Positions 40,928-49,612 of a stretch of DNA of 64,000 bases are shown piece after piece. Position numbers and translations under genes: made by a program. Location of the stretch: contig NZ_JAGDYT010000001.1 of NCBI RefSeq assembly GCF_049116555.1, forward strand, positions 868,001-932,000. Direction: 5' to 3'. Below the pieces are notes generated by a model. It saw only the letters and a list, made by a program, of their open reading frames with translations. It was not told the origin of the DNA and made no database searches. Source of the DNA: Maricaulis maris_C (GTDB lineage: Bacteria; Pseudomonadota; Alphaproteobacteria; Caulobacterales; Maricaulaceae). How positions within the stretch are numbered: position 1 is the stretch's first letter; every line of letters begins with the position of its first letter.

Positions 40928-43582
40928 ATGGCCAGCCTGCGCGACATCCGTGCGACTTTCCTCGACTATTTCGCCCAGCAGGATCATGAGGTGGTGCAAT
41001 CGGCCCCGCTGGTCCCGCAGGACGATCCCACCCTGTTATTCGTGAATGCCGGCATGGTCCCGTTCAAGAATGCCTTCACCGGGCAGGAAAAACGGTCAAG
41101 GCCACGGGCGACCAGTTCGCAGAAATGCGTGCGGGCCGGCGGCAAGCACAATGACCTGGACAATGTCGGCTATACCGCGCGCCATCACACCTTCTTTGAG
41201 ATGCTGGGGAATTTCTCCTTCGGCGACTACTTCAAGGAAGAGGCCATCGCCCATGCCTGGCAGCTGGTAACACGTGAATTCGACCTCCCGGCCGACAAGC
41301 TTCTGGTCACGGTTTACTCCGAGGACGACGAAGCGCGCGCCCTGTGGCGCAAGATTGCCGGCCTGTCTGACGACCGCATTATCGGCATCTCCACCTCTGA
41401 CAATTTCTGGTCCATGGGCGATACCGGTCCGTGCGGCCCGTGCTCGGAAATCTTCTTTGATCACGGCCCGTCCATTGCTGGTGGGCCGCCCGGTTCGCCG
41501 GACGAGGATGGGGACCGTTTCATCGAGATCTGGAATCTCGTATTCATGCAGTTCGAGCAGCGTGGACCGGATGAACGCGTCAACCTGCCCAAACCCTCCA
41601 TCGACACAGGCATGGGGCTGGAGCGGATTGCGGCCATCCTGCAGGGCAAGCACAATAATTACGAGACCGACCTGTTCCGCAATCTGATCGCGGCGGGTGA
41701 GGACGTGCTGGGCGTGAAGGCAGAGGGCGACGCGCTCGGCAGCCACCGCGTGATTGCCGACCACTTGCGCTCGACCTGTTTCCTGATGGCCGACGGGGTC
41801 AGCCCGTCCAATGAGGGGCGCGGCTATGTCCTGCGCCGCATCATGCGCCGGGCCATGCGTCATGCTCATATCCTGGGGGCAAGCGAGCCGGTCATGTGGC
41901 GTCTTGTTGAGGCCCTGAAGACCGAGATGGGCGATGCCTATCCCGAGCTCAATCGGGCCCAGGCTCTGTTGGAAGACACGCTGAAAATCGAAGAGGAGCG
42001 GTTCCAGCGCACCCTGGGTCGCGGCCTCTCCCTGCTGGAAGAGGCGACGGCCGACATGGCCGAAGGCGATGCCCTGGCCGGTGCCACGGCGTTCAAGCTC
42101 TATGACACGTATGGCTTCCCGCTCGATCTCACCCAGGACGCGCTGCGTGCCAAGGGGATGACGGTGGACGAGGCCGGCTTCGACAAGGCCATGGCCAAGC
42201 AGCGCGCCGATGCCCGGGCCAGCAAGTTTTCCTCCGGCGACGCCGCACCTGACGCGGTCTGGTTCGCCGTGCGCGACAAGGCTGGTCCGACCACCTTTAC
42301 CGGCTATGCCGGCACGGGCGGAGAGGGGCGGCTTCTGGCCATCGTTTCGGGCGGTCAGGACGCCAAGGCGCTGGGCGCCGGTCAGCGCGCCGAACTGGTT
42401 TTCGACACCACGCCCTTTTATGGCGAGAGCGGCGGCCAGTGTGGCGATAGCGGCGAGATCCGTTTCACCGATGGGGCCGTTTTCACGGTCGAGGATACGC
42501 AAAAGCGCGGTGGCGACATGCACGCCCATATCGGAGTGCTGACCAAGGGGGACATCACGCTGGGCGACTCGGCGGTCCTGGACGCCGACGCGCCGCGCCG
42601 GGCCGCGATCAAATCCAATCATTCGGCGACGCATCTGGCTCATGCGGCGCTGCGCGCAGTGCTCGGCGATCATGTGACCCAGAAAGGCTCGCACGTCGGT
42701 CCCGATCGCCTGCGCTTCGACTTCTCGCACAACAAGGCCGTCAGCCCGGCCGAGCTGGCGCTGATCGAGGCTCAGGTCAATGCGGTGATCCGCCAGAATG
42801 ATGATGTCTCGACCCGTGAAATGACTCCTGACGCTGCCATCGAGGCCGGCGCGCTCGCCCTGTTCGGCGAGAAATATGGTGACAAGGTTCGCGTGCTGAC
42901 CATGGGGCAGGCGCTGGCCGATCACGCGACGCCCTACTCGGTCGAGCTGTGCGGCGGCACGCATGTCGCCCGCACCGGCGATATCGCCCTGTTCAAGATC
43001 GTCGGCGAGACCGCGGTTTCCTCTGGCATTCGTCGGATCGAGGCGATGACGGGCGAGGGGGCACGCCTCTATATGGAAGAGCAGATGGGCTATGGTCGCG
43101 CTGCAGCCGACGCGTTGAAAATCCCGCCTGCGGACCTGGTCACGCGCGTCTCCAGCCTGATGGATGAACGCAAGAAGCTTGAGCGCCAGCTGGCCGAGGC
43201 CAAGAAACAACTGGCCATGGGCGGCGGCGCTGCGGGCGCGCCGGCCGGGCCGGAAAGCGTCAATGGCGTCAGCTTTATCGGCCGCGTGGTCGAGGGCGTG
43301 GGCGGCAAGGATCTGCGCGGTCTGATCGACGAGGCCAAGGCCCAGATGGGCTCGGGCGTGGCGGCCTTCATTGGTGTCAATGATGGCAAGGCGGCGCTTG
43401 CGGTTGGCGTGACCGATGATCTCAAGGATCGTTTCGGGGCGGTTGATCTGGTCAAGGCCGGAGCGGCGGCAGTCGGCGGCAAGGGGGGCGGTGGTCGCCC
43501 GGACTTCGCCCAGGCTGGCGGCCCGGACGGGTCGAAGGCCGGAGCCGGCATTCAGGCCATTCGCGACGTGCTTGCAGGCTGA
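40928..43582 (+). CDS. alaS: Alanine-tRNA ligase
   Basis: 884 residues, full length for the family. The catalytic domain starts with the AlaRS N-terminus RATFLDYFAQQDHEVVQSAP and has MVPFKNAFTG, the class II motif 2 region GKHNDLDNVGYTARHHTFFE and motif 3 GMGLERIAAILQG. The editing domain has HSATHLAHAALR (zinc-binding HxxxH) and CGGTHVARTGDI. The C-Ala domain ends the chain (GGGGRPDFAQAGG). It charges tRNA-Ala and edits Ser and Gly errors. recA lies upstream, the frequent alphaproteobacterial order. The next gene starts within its stop codon. Confidence 0.97.
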   Translation: MASLRDIRATFLDYFAQQDHEVVQSAPLVPQDDPTLLFVNAGMVPFKNAFTGQEKRSRPRATSSQKCVRAGGKHNDLDNVGYTARHHTFFEMLGNFSFGDYFKEEAIAHAWQLVTREFDLPADKLLVTVYSEDDEARALWRKIAGLSDDRIIGISTSDNFWSMGDTGPCGPCSEIFFDHGPSIAGGPPGSPDEDGDRFIEIWNLVFMQFEQRGPDERVNLPKPSIDTGMGLERIAAILQGKHNNYETDLFRNLIAAGEDVLGVKAEGDALGSHRVIADHLRSTCFLMADGVSPSNEGRGYVLRRIMRRAMRHAHILGASEPVMWRLVEALKTEMGDAYPELNRAQALLEDTLKIEEERFQRTLGRGLSLLEEATADMAEGDALAGATAFKLYDTYGFPLDLTQDALRAKGMTVDEAGFDKAMAKQRADARASKFSSGDAAPDAVWFAVRDKAGPTTFTGYAGTGGEGRLLAIVSGGQDAKALGAGQRAELVFDTTPFYGESGGQCGDSGEIRFTDGAVFTVEDTQKRGGDMHAHIGVLTKGDITLGDSAVLDADAPRRAAIKSNHSATHLAHAALRAVLGDHVTQKGSHVGPDRLRFDFSHNKAVSPAELALIEAQVNAVIRQNDDVSTREMTPDAAIEAGALALFGEKYGDKVRVLTMGQALADHATPYSVELCGGTHVARTGDIALFKIVGETAVSSGIRRIEAMTGEGARLYMEEQMGYGRAAADALKIPPADLVTRVSSLMDERKKLERQLAEAKKQLAMGGGAAGAPAGPESVNGVSFIGRVVEGVGGKDLRGLIDEAKAQMGSGVAAFIGVNDGKAALAVGVTDDLKDRFGAVDLVKAGAAAVGGKGGGGRPDFAQAGGPDGSKAGAGIQAIRDVLAG

Positions 43583-44022
43583 TGGGCAAGCCGGCCAAGT
43601 CAGACGTCCAGCTGGTCGGCGACAAGTCCGCGGCGCGGGCCATCGCGGCCGCGCGGGCGGATTTCAATGCGGCGCTGGAGGGCCGGGCGCTCAAGGCGAT
43701 CGCGGGTCATCTGGTCGAGGATGCTGTCCTGGTACCGGGTGACGAGGCCCAGCTGATCACGGGACGCGATGCCCAGCTCGAAGCCTGGGCATCCATTTTC
43801 AGCCAGATGCCGGACGTCAGCTATGTTCGGACCCCGTCCCGGATTGAAGTTTGCGAAGACAGCCATCTGGCAGCCGAGACGGGGCGCTGGAAGGGGGCCT
43901 GGTCTACTGATGGCTTCGCCATTCGCTATACCGGCCGCTATTTTGCCAAATGGCGCTGCGTGGATGGTGTCTGGCAGATCGAGGCCGAGACCTTTGTCAC
44001 GATGAAGCGGAGCGGCGGCTAA
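43582..44022 (+). CDS. NTF2/SnoaL-like protein coupled to alaS
   Basis: 146 residues, ATG sharing a base with the alaS stop. Residues about 10-145 follow the DUF4440/NTF2-like pattern: an N-terminal helix (SAARAIAAARADFNAALEGR), ALKAIAGHLVEDAVLVPGDE, the GRDAQLEAWASIFSQMPDV turn, then strands ending AIRYTGRYFAKWRCVDGVWQ. Members bind small molecules or act as isomerases or dehydratases. No clear catalytic residues beyond scattered His and Asp are seen. Translational coupling to alaS suggests constitutive low-level expression, not a functional link. Confidence 0.8.
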   Translation: MGKPAKSDVQLVGDKSAARAIAAARADFNAALEGRALKAIAGHLVEDAVLVPGDEAQLITGRDAQLEAWASIFSQMPDVSYVRTPSRIEVCEDSHLAAETGRWKGAWSTDGFAIRYTGRYFAKWRCVDGVWQIEAETFVTMKRSGG

Positions 44023-44025
44023 GGC

Positions 44026-44463
44026 ATGGGCTGGCGGGATCGAATACGGCGCGCTGTCCGCATTTTCAGGCATGGGCGACCGCCGGAGGGGTTGTCGCTG
44101 GCGGGCGAGTGGGTCGGCACCTACAGCTATTCGGACGCGGCCGCCCCGGTGCCCTTTGTGGTTCGCCTTGGCGATGTCGGCGGGCGGCTGAGTGGAACAT
44201 CGGAAGAGGCCAACACCTTTGCGGACCCGTCTGCGAGCCACCTTCATGCTGCGCTGTCCGGCCGCCGTGAGGGGTGGGATGCCAGCTTCACCAAAACCTA
44301 TGACGGTGCGGGCGGGGCGGACCACAGCCTGGATTACACCGGCCAGATCAGTGTGTGTGGAAGGCGGATCAGGGGGCGTTGGAGACTGCCGGTTGAGCAG
44401 GCAGGCATGGATTGGTCCGGCGGGTTCTCGATGACGCGTCGCGATGTGGCGAATGAGCGCTAA
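44026..44463 (+). CDS. Conserved-looking protein of unknown function (145 aa)
   Basis: 145 residues starting 3 bases after the previous stop. A basic N-terminal segment (MGWRDRIRRAVRIFRHGRPP) precedes a beta-rich region beginning LAGEWVGTYSYSDAAAPVPF, with alternating strands through RLSGTSEEANTFADPSASHL and RRIRGRWRLPVEQAGMDWSG. The pattern looks like a small beta-barrel or lipocalin-like fold, but I do not recognise a family. No signal peptide or membrane segment is seen. Confidence 0.65.
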   Translation: MGWRDRIRRAVRIFRHGRPPEGLSLAGEWVGTYSYSDAAAPVPFVVRLGDVGGRLSGTSEEANTFADPSASHLHAALSGRREGWDASFTKTYDGAGGADHSLDYTGQISVCGRRIRGRWRLPVEQAGMDWSGGFSMTRRDVANER

Positions 44464-44466
44464 GCG

Positions 44467-44856
44467 CTAGCGCGGTTCTGCGAGCCATGTGCGGGCATCG
44501 TGCTCTGTCTTGAAGACGCGCTCATGGGTCGTGAGTGTCTGGCTCGATGTTTTTTCCCAGAAGGCCAGCATGGCGCGCGATAACTTGTCATCGCAGACGA
44601 TGGCAGCGCGGCGACGGGGTCCGGTTGTCACGGGATCAGCCTTGGCCATGCGGGCCTGCAGGTCGGCCATGGCGGATGCCGACATCTCCGACAAGGAGGT
44701 GCGCGTCAAGAGGGTCAGGAAATCATACTCGTCTGACCAGGCCTCATGGGCCCTGGCGCGGGCGAACAGCGCCATCATCCTATCGATCGTGACCCGCCCG
44801 GTTATCCGGTAGATGCACAGCCCGTTTTCCGGCTCGAAGTCGATTTCCACAGCCAT
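44467..44856 (-). CDS. STAS/SpoIIAA-like cytoplasmic protein
   Basis: 129 residues from ATG at 44856, with CAGGGTG before it; an earlier in-frame start would add 19 residues. The start MAVEIDFEPENGLCIYRITG and VTIDRMMALFARARAHEAWS fit the alternating strand-helix pattern of STAS-like DUFs, followed by EYDFLTLLTRTSLSEMSASA and a C-terminal strand-helix (RRAAIVCDDKLSRAMLAFWE). The family includes anti-anti-sigma-like and membrane-associated proteins. I see no conserved serine in the phosphorylation place, so regulatory function is unproven. It ends 3 bases from the convergent gene. Confidence 0.6.
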   Translation of the reverse strand: MAVEIDFEPENGLCIYRITGRVTIDRMMALFARARAHEAWSDEYDFLTLLTRTSLSEMSASAMADLQARMAKADPVTTGPRRRAAIVCDDKLSRAMLAFWEKTSSQTLTTHERVFKTEHDARTWLAEPR

Positions 44857-44989
44857 CACCCTGAAAGTGGCCAGAGGCGGGATGTCTGAGTGACGGTCGC
44901 CCCGGGACTCCATATCGGCCGATGAGTCGCGGTTTCAAGTGGTTTCGAAATGCATCTGACCGGGCGCGGCGAGGCTCAACCGGGCGCGG

Positions 44990-45970
44990 TCAGTTTTCGG
45001 GCTGCCACGGAGTCGGTCCGACCTGCTCGATCCGATTGGTTGAAATACCGCCGCGAAAGCGCGCGTCGAGTGCGTCACGCGCCGTGACGGTGTCGATGCC
45101 CGTGGAGTTCATGCGGGTGCGATCCAGATCGCCCATCACCCAGACGTCTGTCCCGACGGCGGCCATGCGGGTTTCCAGCCGGGTCGGCCAACCCCAGGCA
45201 AAGCCGGCATAATTGGCGGGCAGGACGACCACCGTATCGTGACAGGATTGCGGGACATGGCCTGACCAGCCCCAGACGAGATAATCCCTCGCGCAACGAC
45301 GGATGGCAGCCCGGCTCATGCGCCGGATATCGGGACGCAGGGCAGCGAGTCGGGCATCCGGTCGGGGCGCCGACAAAATGATCATGTGCGTGACCGGCAG
45401 GGCGCGCGCCTCGATATAGCTCACCAGCGCTTCGGCCTCATGTGGATCATTGCTCTTGATATTGATCAGGAAGTCGCGCGCCGGGAAGGCATCAAAAACC
45501 TCGGCCAGGGTCGGAATGGCACCGATCCCGAGACCCCGAAGGGGAAAGGTTTCGCCGCCATCGGCGGTGTAGCCATAACCGGCATCCAGCGTCCGCAACA
45601 TGTCCATACTCTGCGCCCGGACCGGGCCGCTGCCCTGCGTGCGGCAGTCGAGCGTCCAGTCATGGAAGACGGCAAACTCGCCATCGGTCGTGGGGTGGAT
45701 ATCAATCTCGACGCGAGCGGCCCCCGCCGCGAAAGCGGCTTCGATTGAGGGCAGGGTGTTCTCGATGAAGGTGTGGCGCGGCGGATCAATCAGCTCCGCG
45801 GTGCAGTCATCCCGTCCGGCGCCGGACGGATCAAAGGTCTGGTGCACGCCGCGATGGGCGATGAAATAGGGCGCGTCTCGCTGTGGCACGGCCAGCCAGG
45901 ACGCGTTGTTGAGATAGAGGGCGCTGGTGGCCACGCCGAGCATGGTCAATGCGATGTATCGCTTTCTCAT
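44990..45970 (-). CDS. Glycerophosphodiester phosphodiesterase, membrane-anchored
   Basis: 326 residues from ATG at 45970, after GGGGGAGA. An N-terminal hydrophobic helix (RYIALTMLGVATSALYLNNA) acts as anchor or uncleaved signal. The TIM-barrel catalytic residues are His39-Arg40 in FIAHRGVHQ, Glu70-Asn71-Thr72 in FIENTLPSIE, Glu88 and Asp90 in RVEIDIHPTTDG, and His103 in FHDWTLDC. It hydrolyses glycerophosphodiesters to glycerol 3-phosphate and an alcohol, probably in the periplasm. The insertion around residues 50-66 with a cysteine is longer than in GlpQ-type enzymes. Confidence 0.88.
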   Translation of the reverse strand: MRKRYIALTMLGVATSALYLNNASWLAVPQRDAPYFIAHRGVHQTFDPSGAGRDDCTAELIDPPRHTFIENTLPSIEAAFAAGAARVEIDIHPTTDGEFAVFHDWTLDCRTQGSGPVRAQSMDMLRTLDAGYGYTADGGETFPLRGLGIGAIPTLAEVFDAFPARDFLINIKSNDPHEAEALVSYIEARALPVTHMIILSAPRPDARLAALRPDIRRMSRAAIRRCARDYLVWGWSGHVPQSCHDTVVVLPANYAGFAWGWPTRLETRMAAVGTDVWVMGDLDRTRMNSTGIDTVTARDALDARFRGGISTNRIEQVGPTPWQPEN

Positions 45971-46275
45971 GGTGTCTCCCCCGTCCCTCGGAGCTTGCGA
46001 ACGGGACACGGCAGCAGCAAGGCGTGAATGGGACGGGATCGCGGCGTTCGACCGTCAGCGCGCCATATCCGAATCCTGAGCTCAAGGGCGGCGCCGTCGC
46101 CGCTTCAAGGTTCCACCCGTCAGCCCCAGCCCCGGATGCGACTGTCTCCAGCACGCCAATTATGGCCGGGAATGCGCTCTGCCCTATCCAAAAGAAGGCA
46201 ACTCGCCGTCCCCGCAGGAAAAAGGGCGGTCCCGTCGGAACCGCCCTTTTCTTGTTCTGATGTGATCGCTTGCGA
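45971..46275. other. Gene-free 305-base stretch with icd terminator
   Basis: The stretch between icd and the phosphodiesterase holds the icd terminator at 46219-46250 and, to its left, the promoter region of the phosphodiesterase gene. No protein frame with a ribosome site is visible. Confidence 0.6.
46219..46250 (-). terminator. Terminator of icd
   Basis: Stem AAAAGGGCGGT (46220-46230) / ACCGCCCTTTT (46240-46250) with a nine-base loop. On the minus strand it ends in five T residues, 26 bases past the icd stop. It is symmetrical enough to work in both directions. Confidence 0.88.
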
Positions 46276-47499
46276 TCAGCCGCGAGCGGCCATGGCCGCC
46301 TTGAAGCGCTCATCGACCTTGTCGAGGAAGCCTTCGGTCGACAGCCAGCCCTGGCTTTCGCCGACCAGCAGGGCGAGATCCTTGGTCATGAAGCCGGCTT
46401 CCACCGTCTTGATGATCGTGTCCTCCAGCAGGGCCGCGAAGTCCATCACGTCCTGGCTCCCGTCCATGCGGCCGCGGTGGGCGAGGCCCTGCGTCCAGGC
46501 GAAGATCGAGGCGATGGAGTTGGTCGAGGTCTGCTCGCCACGCTGATGCTGGCGATAGTGACGGGTGACGGTGCCGTGTGCGGCCTCGGCTTCGACCGTC
46601 GAGCCATCGGGGCTCATCAGCACCGAGGTCATCAGGCCGAGTGAGCCGAAGCCCTGGGCGACCGTGTCGGACTGGACGTCGCCATCATAGTTTTTACAGG
46701 CCCAGACAAAGCCACCGGACCACTTCATCGCGGCAGCGACCATGTCGTCGATCAGGCGGTGCTCATAGGAGATGCCCTTCTCGGCGAAGGCGTCCTTGAA
46801 CTCGGCCTGATAGACTTCCTCGAACAGATCCTTGAAACGGCCGTCATAGGCCTTGAGGATGGTGTTCTTGGTCGAGAGATAGACCGGCCAGCCGCGCTGC
46901 AGGCCATAATTCAGAGACGCGCGGGCAAAGTCGCGGATCGAGTCGTCGAGATTATACATGCCCATGGCGACACCGGCGGACGGGAAGTCGAAGACTTCGC
47001 GGGTGACCGGATCGGAGCCATCGGACGGCTCGAAAGTCATGGTCAGCTTGCCCGGGCGGTCGACCAGGAAATCGGTGGCGCGATACTGGTCGCCAAAGGC
47101 GTGGCGGCCGATGACCATCGGCTGCTGCCAGCCCGGCACGAGGCGCGGCACGTTGGAGATGACAATCGGCTCACGGAAGACAACGCCGCCGAGGATGTTG
47201 CGGATGGTGCCATTCGGCGAGCGCCACATTTTCTTCAGGCCAAACTCTTCGACACGCGCTTCGTCCGGCGTGATGGTGGCGCACTTCACGCCAACGCCGT
47301 AATGCTTGATGGCTTCGGCTGCGTCGATGGTGATCTGGTCGTCCGTCTCGTCACGCTTGGTGACCGAGAGATCGTAATACTTCAGATCAATGTCGAGATA
47401 GGGCAGGATCAGCTTGTCCTTGATCAGCTGCCAGATGATGCGGGTCATCTCATCGCCGTCGAGTTCGACGACCGGGGTATCGACTTTGATCTTCGCCAT
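46276..47499 (-). CDS. icd: NADP-dependent isocitrate dehydrogenase
   Basis: 407 residues. The N-terminal VDTPVVELDGDEMTRIIWQL, LKYYDLSVTKRDETDDQITI, GVGVKCATITPDEARVEEF and KKMWRSPNGTIRNILGGVVF are the signature of the eukaryote-like (type II) IDH used by alphaproteobacteria. Later motifs include NYDGDVQSDTVAQGFGSLGL (metal-binding aspartates) and AAHGTVTRHYRQHQRGE (NADP site). It converts isocitrate to 2-oxoglutarate in the TCA cycle. It stands alone, with a terminator after it and the trmJ-like gene divergent by 109 bases. Confidence 0.97.
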   Translation of the reverse strand: MAKIKVDTPVVELDGDEMTRIIWQLIKDKLILPYLDIDLKYYDLSVTKRDETDDQITIDAAEAIKHYGVGVKCATITPDEARVEEFGLKKMWRSPNGTIRNILGGVVFREPIVISNVPRLVPGWQQPMVIGRHAFGDQYRATDFLVDRPGKLTMTFEPSDGSDPVTREVFDFPSAGVAMGMYNLDDSIRDFARASLNYGLQRGWPVYLSTKNTILKAYDGRFKDLFEEVYQAEFKDAFAEKGISYEHRLIDDMVAAAMKWSGGFVWACKNYDGDVQSDTVAQGFGSLGLMTSVLMSPDGSTVEAEAAHGTVTRHYRQHQRGEQTSTNSIASIFAWTQGLAHRGRMDGSQDVMDFAALLEDTIIKTVEAGFMTKDLALLVGESQGWLSTEGFLDKVDERFKAAMAARG

Positions 47500-47608
47500 G
47501 GGTGCTCTGCTTTCTTTTCGGACGGACTGAAGTCGCGCTAGGACAGCGCGGACACGTAATTTGCGCGCTCTCTAGCATCGGTGCGCGCCAAGGTGAAGGC
47601 CTCGTTCC

Positions 47609-48358
47609 ATGACGCAAATCTCTGCAACGCCCGCTTTCATACTCCATACGCCCCAGCTGGGTGAGAATATTGGTGCCGCGGCGCGCGTCATGGGCAATTT
47701 CGGACTGCCGGAACTGGTCGTGGTCGACCCGCGCGATGGCTGGCCCAATGACAAGGCGGTCACCATGTCGGCCGGCTCACCCGTGCTGGGCAATGCCCGA
47801 GTCGAATACCGGCTCGGCGATGCGATCCACGACCGTACCCGGCTCTACGCCACCACCGCCCGCCCGCGCGGGATGGAGAAGCCGGTGATGACGGCGCGTG
47901 AGGCGGTCAGCGACATGAAGGCGGCGATCGCGTCCGGCGAAAAGGTCGGCGTGTTGTTCGGCGGCGAGAAGTCCGGCCTGCCCAATGAGGCGGTCAACAT
48001 GGCCGATGCCATCATCACCCTGCCGGTCGACCGGTCCTTCTCCTCGCTCAACCTGGCCCAGGCGGTCGCCGTGATTGCCTATGAGTGGACGGCCGGCGAG
48101 GGCGCTCCGGCAGAGTTCGAACCGGTCTCCGATGTTGCCGCGCGTGAGGATCTGGAACGCATGTTCGAGCACTTCGAGGCGGAGCTTGACCGAGCCGGAT
48201 TTTTCCACCCGCCGTCGAAAACCCCGTTGATGGTTCAAAACCTCCGCAATGCCTTCATCCGTGGGCGCTGGACGACACAGGAAGTGCGGACCTTCCGCGG
48301 CGCTGTGAAGGCACTTGCCCTTGGACGTGGCAAAGCGCGTGTGGTCCGCGAGGATTAG
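47609..48358 (+). CDS. TrmJ-like tRNA 2'-O-methyltransferase (SPOUT family)
   Basis: 249 residues. The three SPOUT knot motifs are visible: ENIGAAARVMGNFGL (about 17-31), VGVLFGGEKSGLPNEAV, and TLPVDRSFSSLNLAQAVAVI. The C-terminal helical segment (EDLERMFEHFEAELDRAGFF then PLMVQNLRNAFIRGRWTTQE) is typical of TrmJ, which methylates the 2'-O of residue 32 in tRNA. The close relation to TrmH group-1 proteins leaves other tRNA targets open. It is convergent with the amidoligase gene with a 3-base gap. Confidence 0.9.
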   Translation: MTQISATPAFILHTPQLGENIGAAARVMGNFGLPELVVVDPRDGWPNDKAVTMSAGSPVLGNARVEYRLGDAIHDRTRLYATTARPRGMEKPVMTAREAVSDMKAAIASGEKVGVLFGGEKSGLPNEAVNMADAIITLPVDRSFSSLNLAQAVAVIAYEWTAGEGAPAEFEPVSDVAAREDLERMFEHFEAELDRAGFFHPPSKTPLMVQNLRNAFIRGRWTTQEVRTFRGAVKALALGRGKARVVRED

Positions 48359-48361
48359 GCG

Positions 48362-49456
48362 CTACCGGCCCGCGCCGACAGCCCAGTCATTCCGGTCGTC
48401 GCGTGACAGCGGCAGCGTTGCCAGCCATGCCGCGCCATCCGTCGCAGCCGGTTCTGCCGCCTCGACAGCCCAGACCAGCACCGCCTCCATCAGCCGGGCA
48501 TTGCGCAGGATGTCGGCAGCGTCCATCGAGCCGGGGAAGATGCGGGCCTCGAAAGTGTGCTTGTCGGGCAGGGCATGAGCGATGTTGAGCAGGTTGAAGT
48601 CGGCGTATTTGGTCGGTTTGGCCTCGGCCAGCATGGCGCGGGCCTGCTCCCAGTCGCATCCCCGGAAGGCCTCGCTGCGGACCCGTTCGACAATCGCATC
48701 GGCCATCGGTCCCAGACGGACGCAGGCCGGGTTGGTGCCGACAAGGTCGCGCAGACAGGCGCCGTGACGGTGCAGCGCGTCCACCAGTCGCGACAGGATG
48801 GCGGCGTCGCACAGGGCGCGCGCGTCGAAATGGACATGGATGGCGGCTTCGCGGGGCAGGGTGAAGCCGAGCGCCTTGGCGTCGGCCAGCAGGGCAGTCA
48901 GGGCGGTGCCTGGATCACCCTCGTAAGGCGGCGTGATGAGTTCGCAGGGGCGTTCGCGCTCACCCGGCAGCGGGGCGACCATCGCGATTGAACGGTCGGC
49001 GCGGTCTACCACTTTCGCGATGCCGCCATCGGTGTGCTCGATATCCGTTCCGAAGAGCGCGGCGACAGGGGCCAGGACGTCGGCAATGTCTGCGCCGGGA
49101 TCGCAATGCTCGGTCACCAGGGCCAGCAGGCGGGCGTCATCGCTGAGAATTCGCATCCAGCCTGGCAGGGGGGCGGCCTGGGGGTTGAGCCCGTCGCGCA
49201 GGGTGAGGTCATCGACGCAAAGGGCAAGGCGTTGGCCATCTGCGTCCAGGATGTCGAAACCCAGGACCAGATTCTCGAATACCGGCATGCCCGGGACGAG
49301 ACTCGGTTCGGACTGGGGATAGAAGACGGTCTTGACGCGGCCGCCCACACGGTGGGCAATCCGCTCGGCCAGATCGCGTCGGCTGAGCCCGCGCGGCGCC
49401 ATCAACTCGATCTCGAATCCCTTCTTCCAGGGATGGCGATGCGTCGAGCCTGTCAT
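48362..49456 (-). CDS. Orphan amidoligase (Amidoligase_2 / COG2308-like superfamily)
   Basis: 364 residues from ATG at 49456. The pattern fits the glutamine-synthetase-like Amidoligase_2 family: GFEIELMAPRGLSRRDLAER near residue 13 (E-x-E metal site), RPCELITPPYEGD, AIHVHFDARALCDAA, and KHTFEARIFPGSMDAADILR. These correspond to the E.E, E(L)xxP, HxH and EaR elements of the family. Amidoligases join amino acids or peptides with ATP, and in bacteria usually sit next to a glutamine amidotransferase-type (GAT) gene. No such gene is present within 15 kb, so it is an orphan here. The substrate is unknown. Confidence 0.78.
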   Translation of the reverse strand: MTGSTHRHPWKKGFEIELMAPRGLSRRDLAERIAHRVGGRVKTVFYPQSEPSLVPGMPVFENLVLGFDILDADGQRLALCVDDLTLRDGLNPQAAPLPGWMRILSDDARLLALVTEHCDPGADIADVLAPVAALFGTDIEHTDGGIAKVVDRADRSIAMVAPLPGERERPCELITPPYEGDPGTALTALLADAKALGFTLPREAAIHVHFDARALCDAAILSRLVDALHRHGACLRDLVGTNPACVRLGPMADAIVERVRSEAFRGCDWEQARAMLAEAKPTKYADFNLLNIAHALPDKHTFEARIFPGSMDAADILRNARLMEAVLVWAVEAAEPAATDGAAWLATLPLSRDDRNDWAVGAGR

Positions 49457-49612
49457 GTCTGTCTCCGCACTGCTTCGCTGCGCCAGCAGGGGCAATCTGG
49501 CAGTGATCCGGCGTGCGCGGGAGTCCGGATGACAGGCGGGAGTCGCATTCTGATTGCCGGGCCAGAGCAACGCGGTTAAGGCTGGAAGCAGTTGAAATCC
49601 GGGGGAATTGAA

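Noticed and set aside
41096..43210. A 704-codon open frame on the minus strand over alaS
   Set aside because: Same reason: full-length alanine-tRNA ligase on the plus strand, and no recognisable domains in the reverse.
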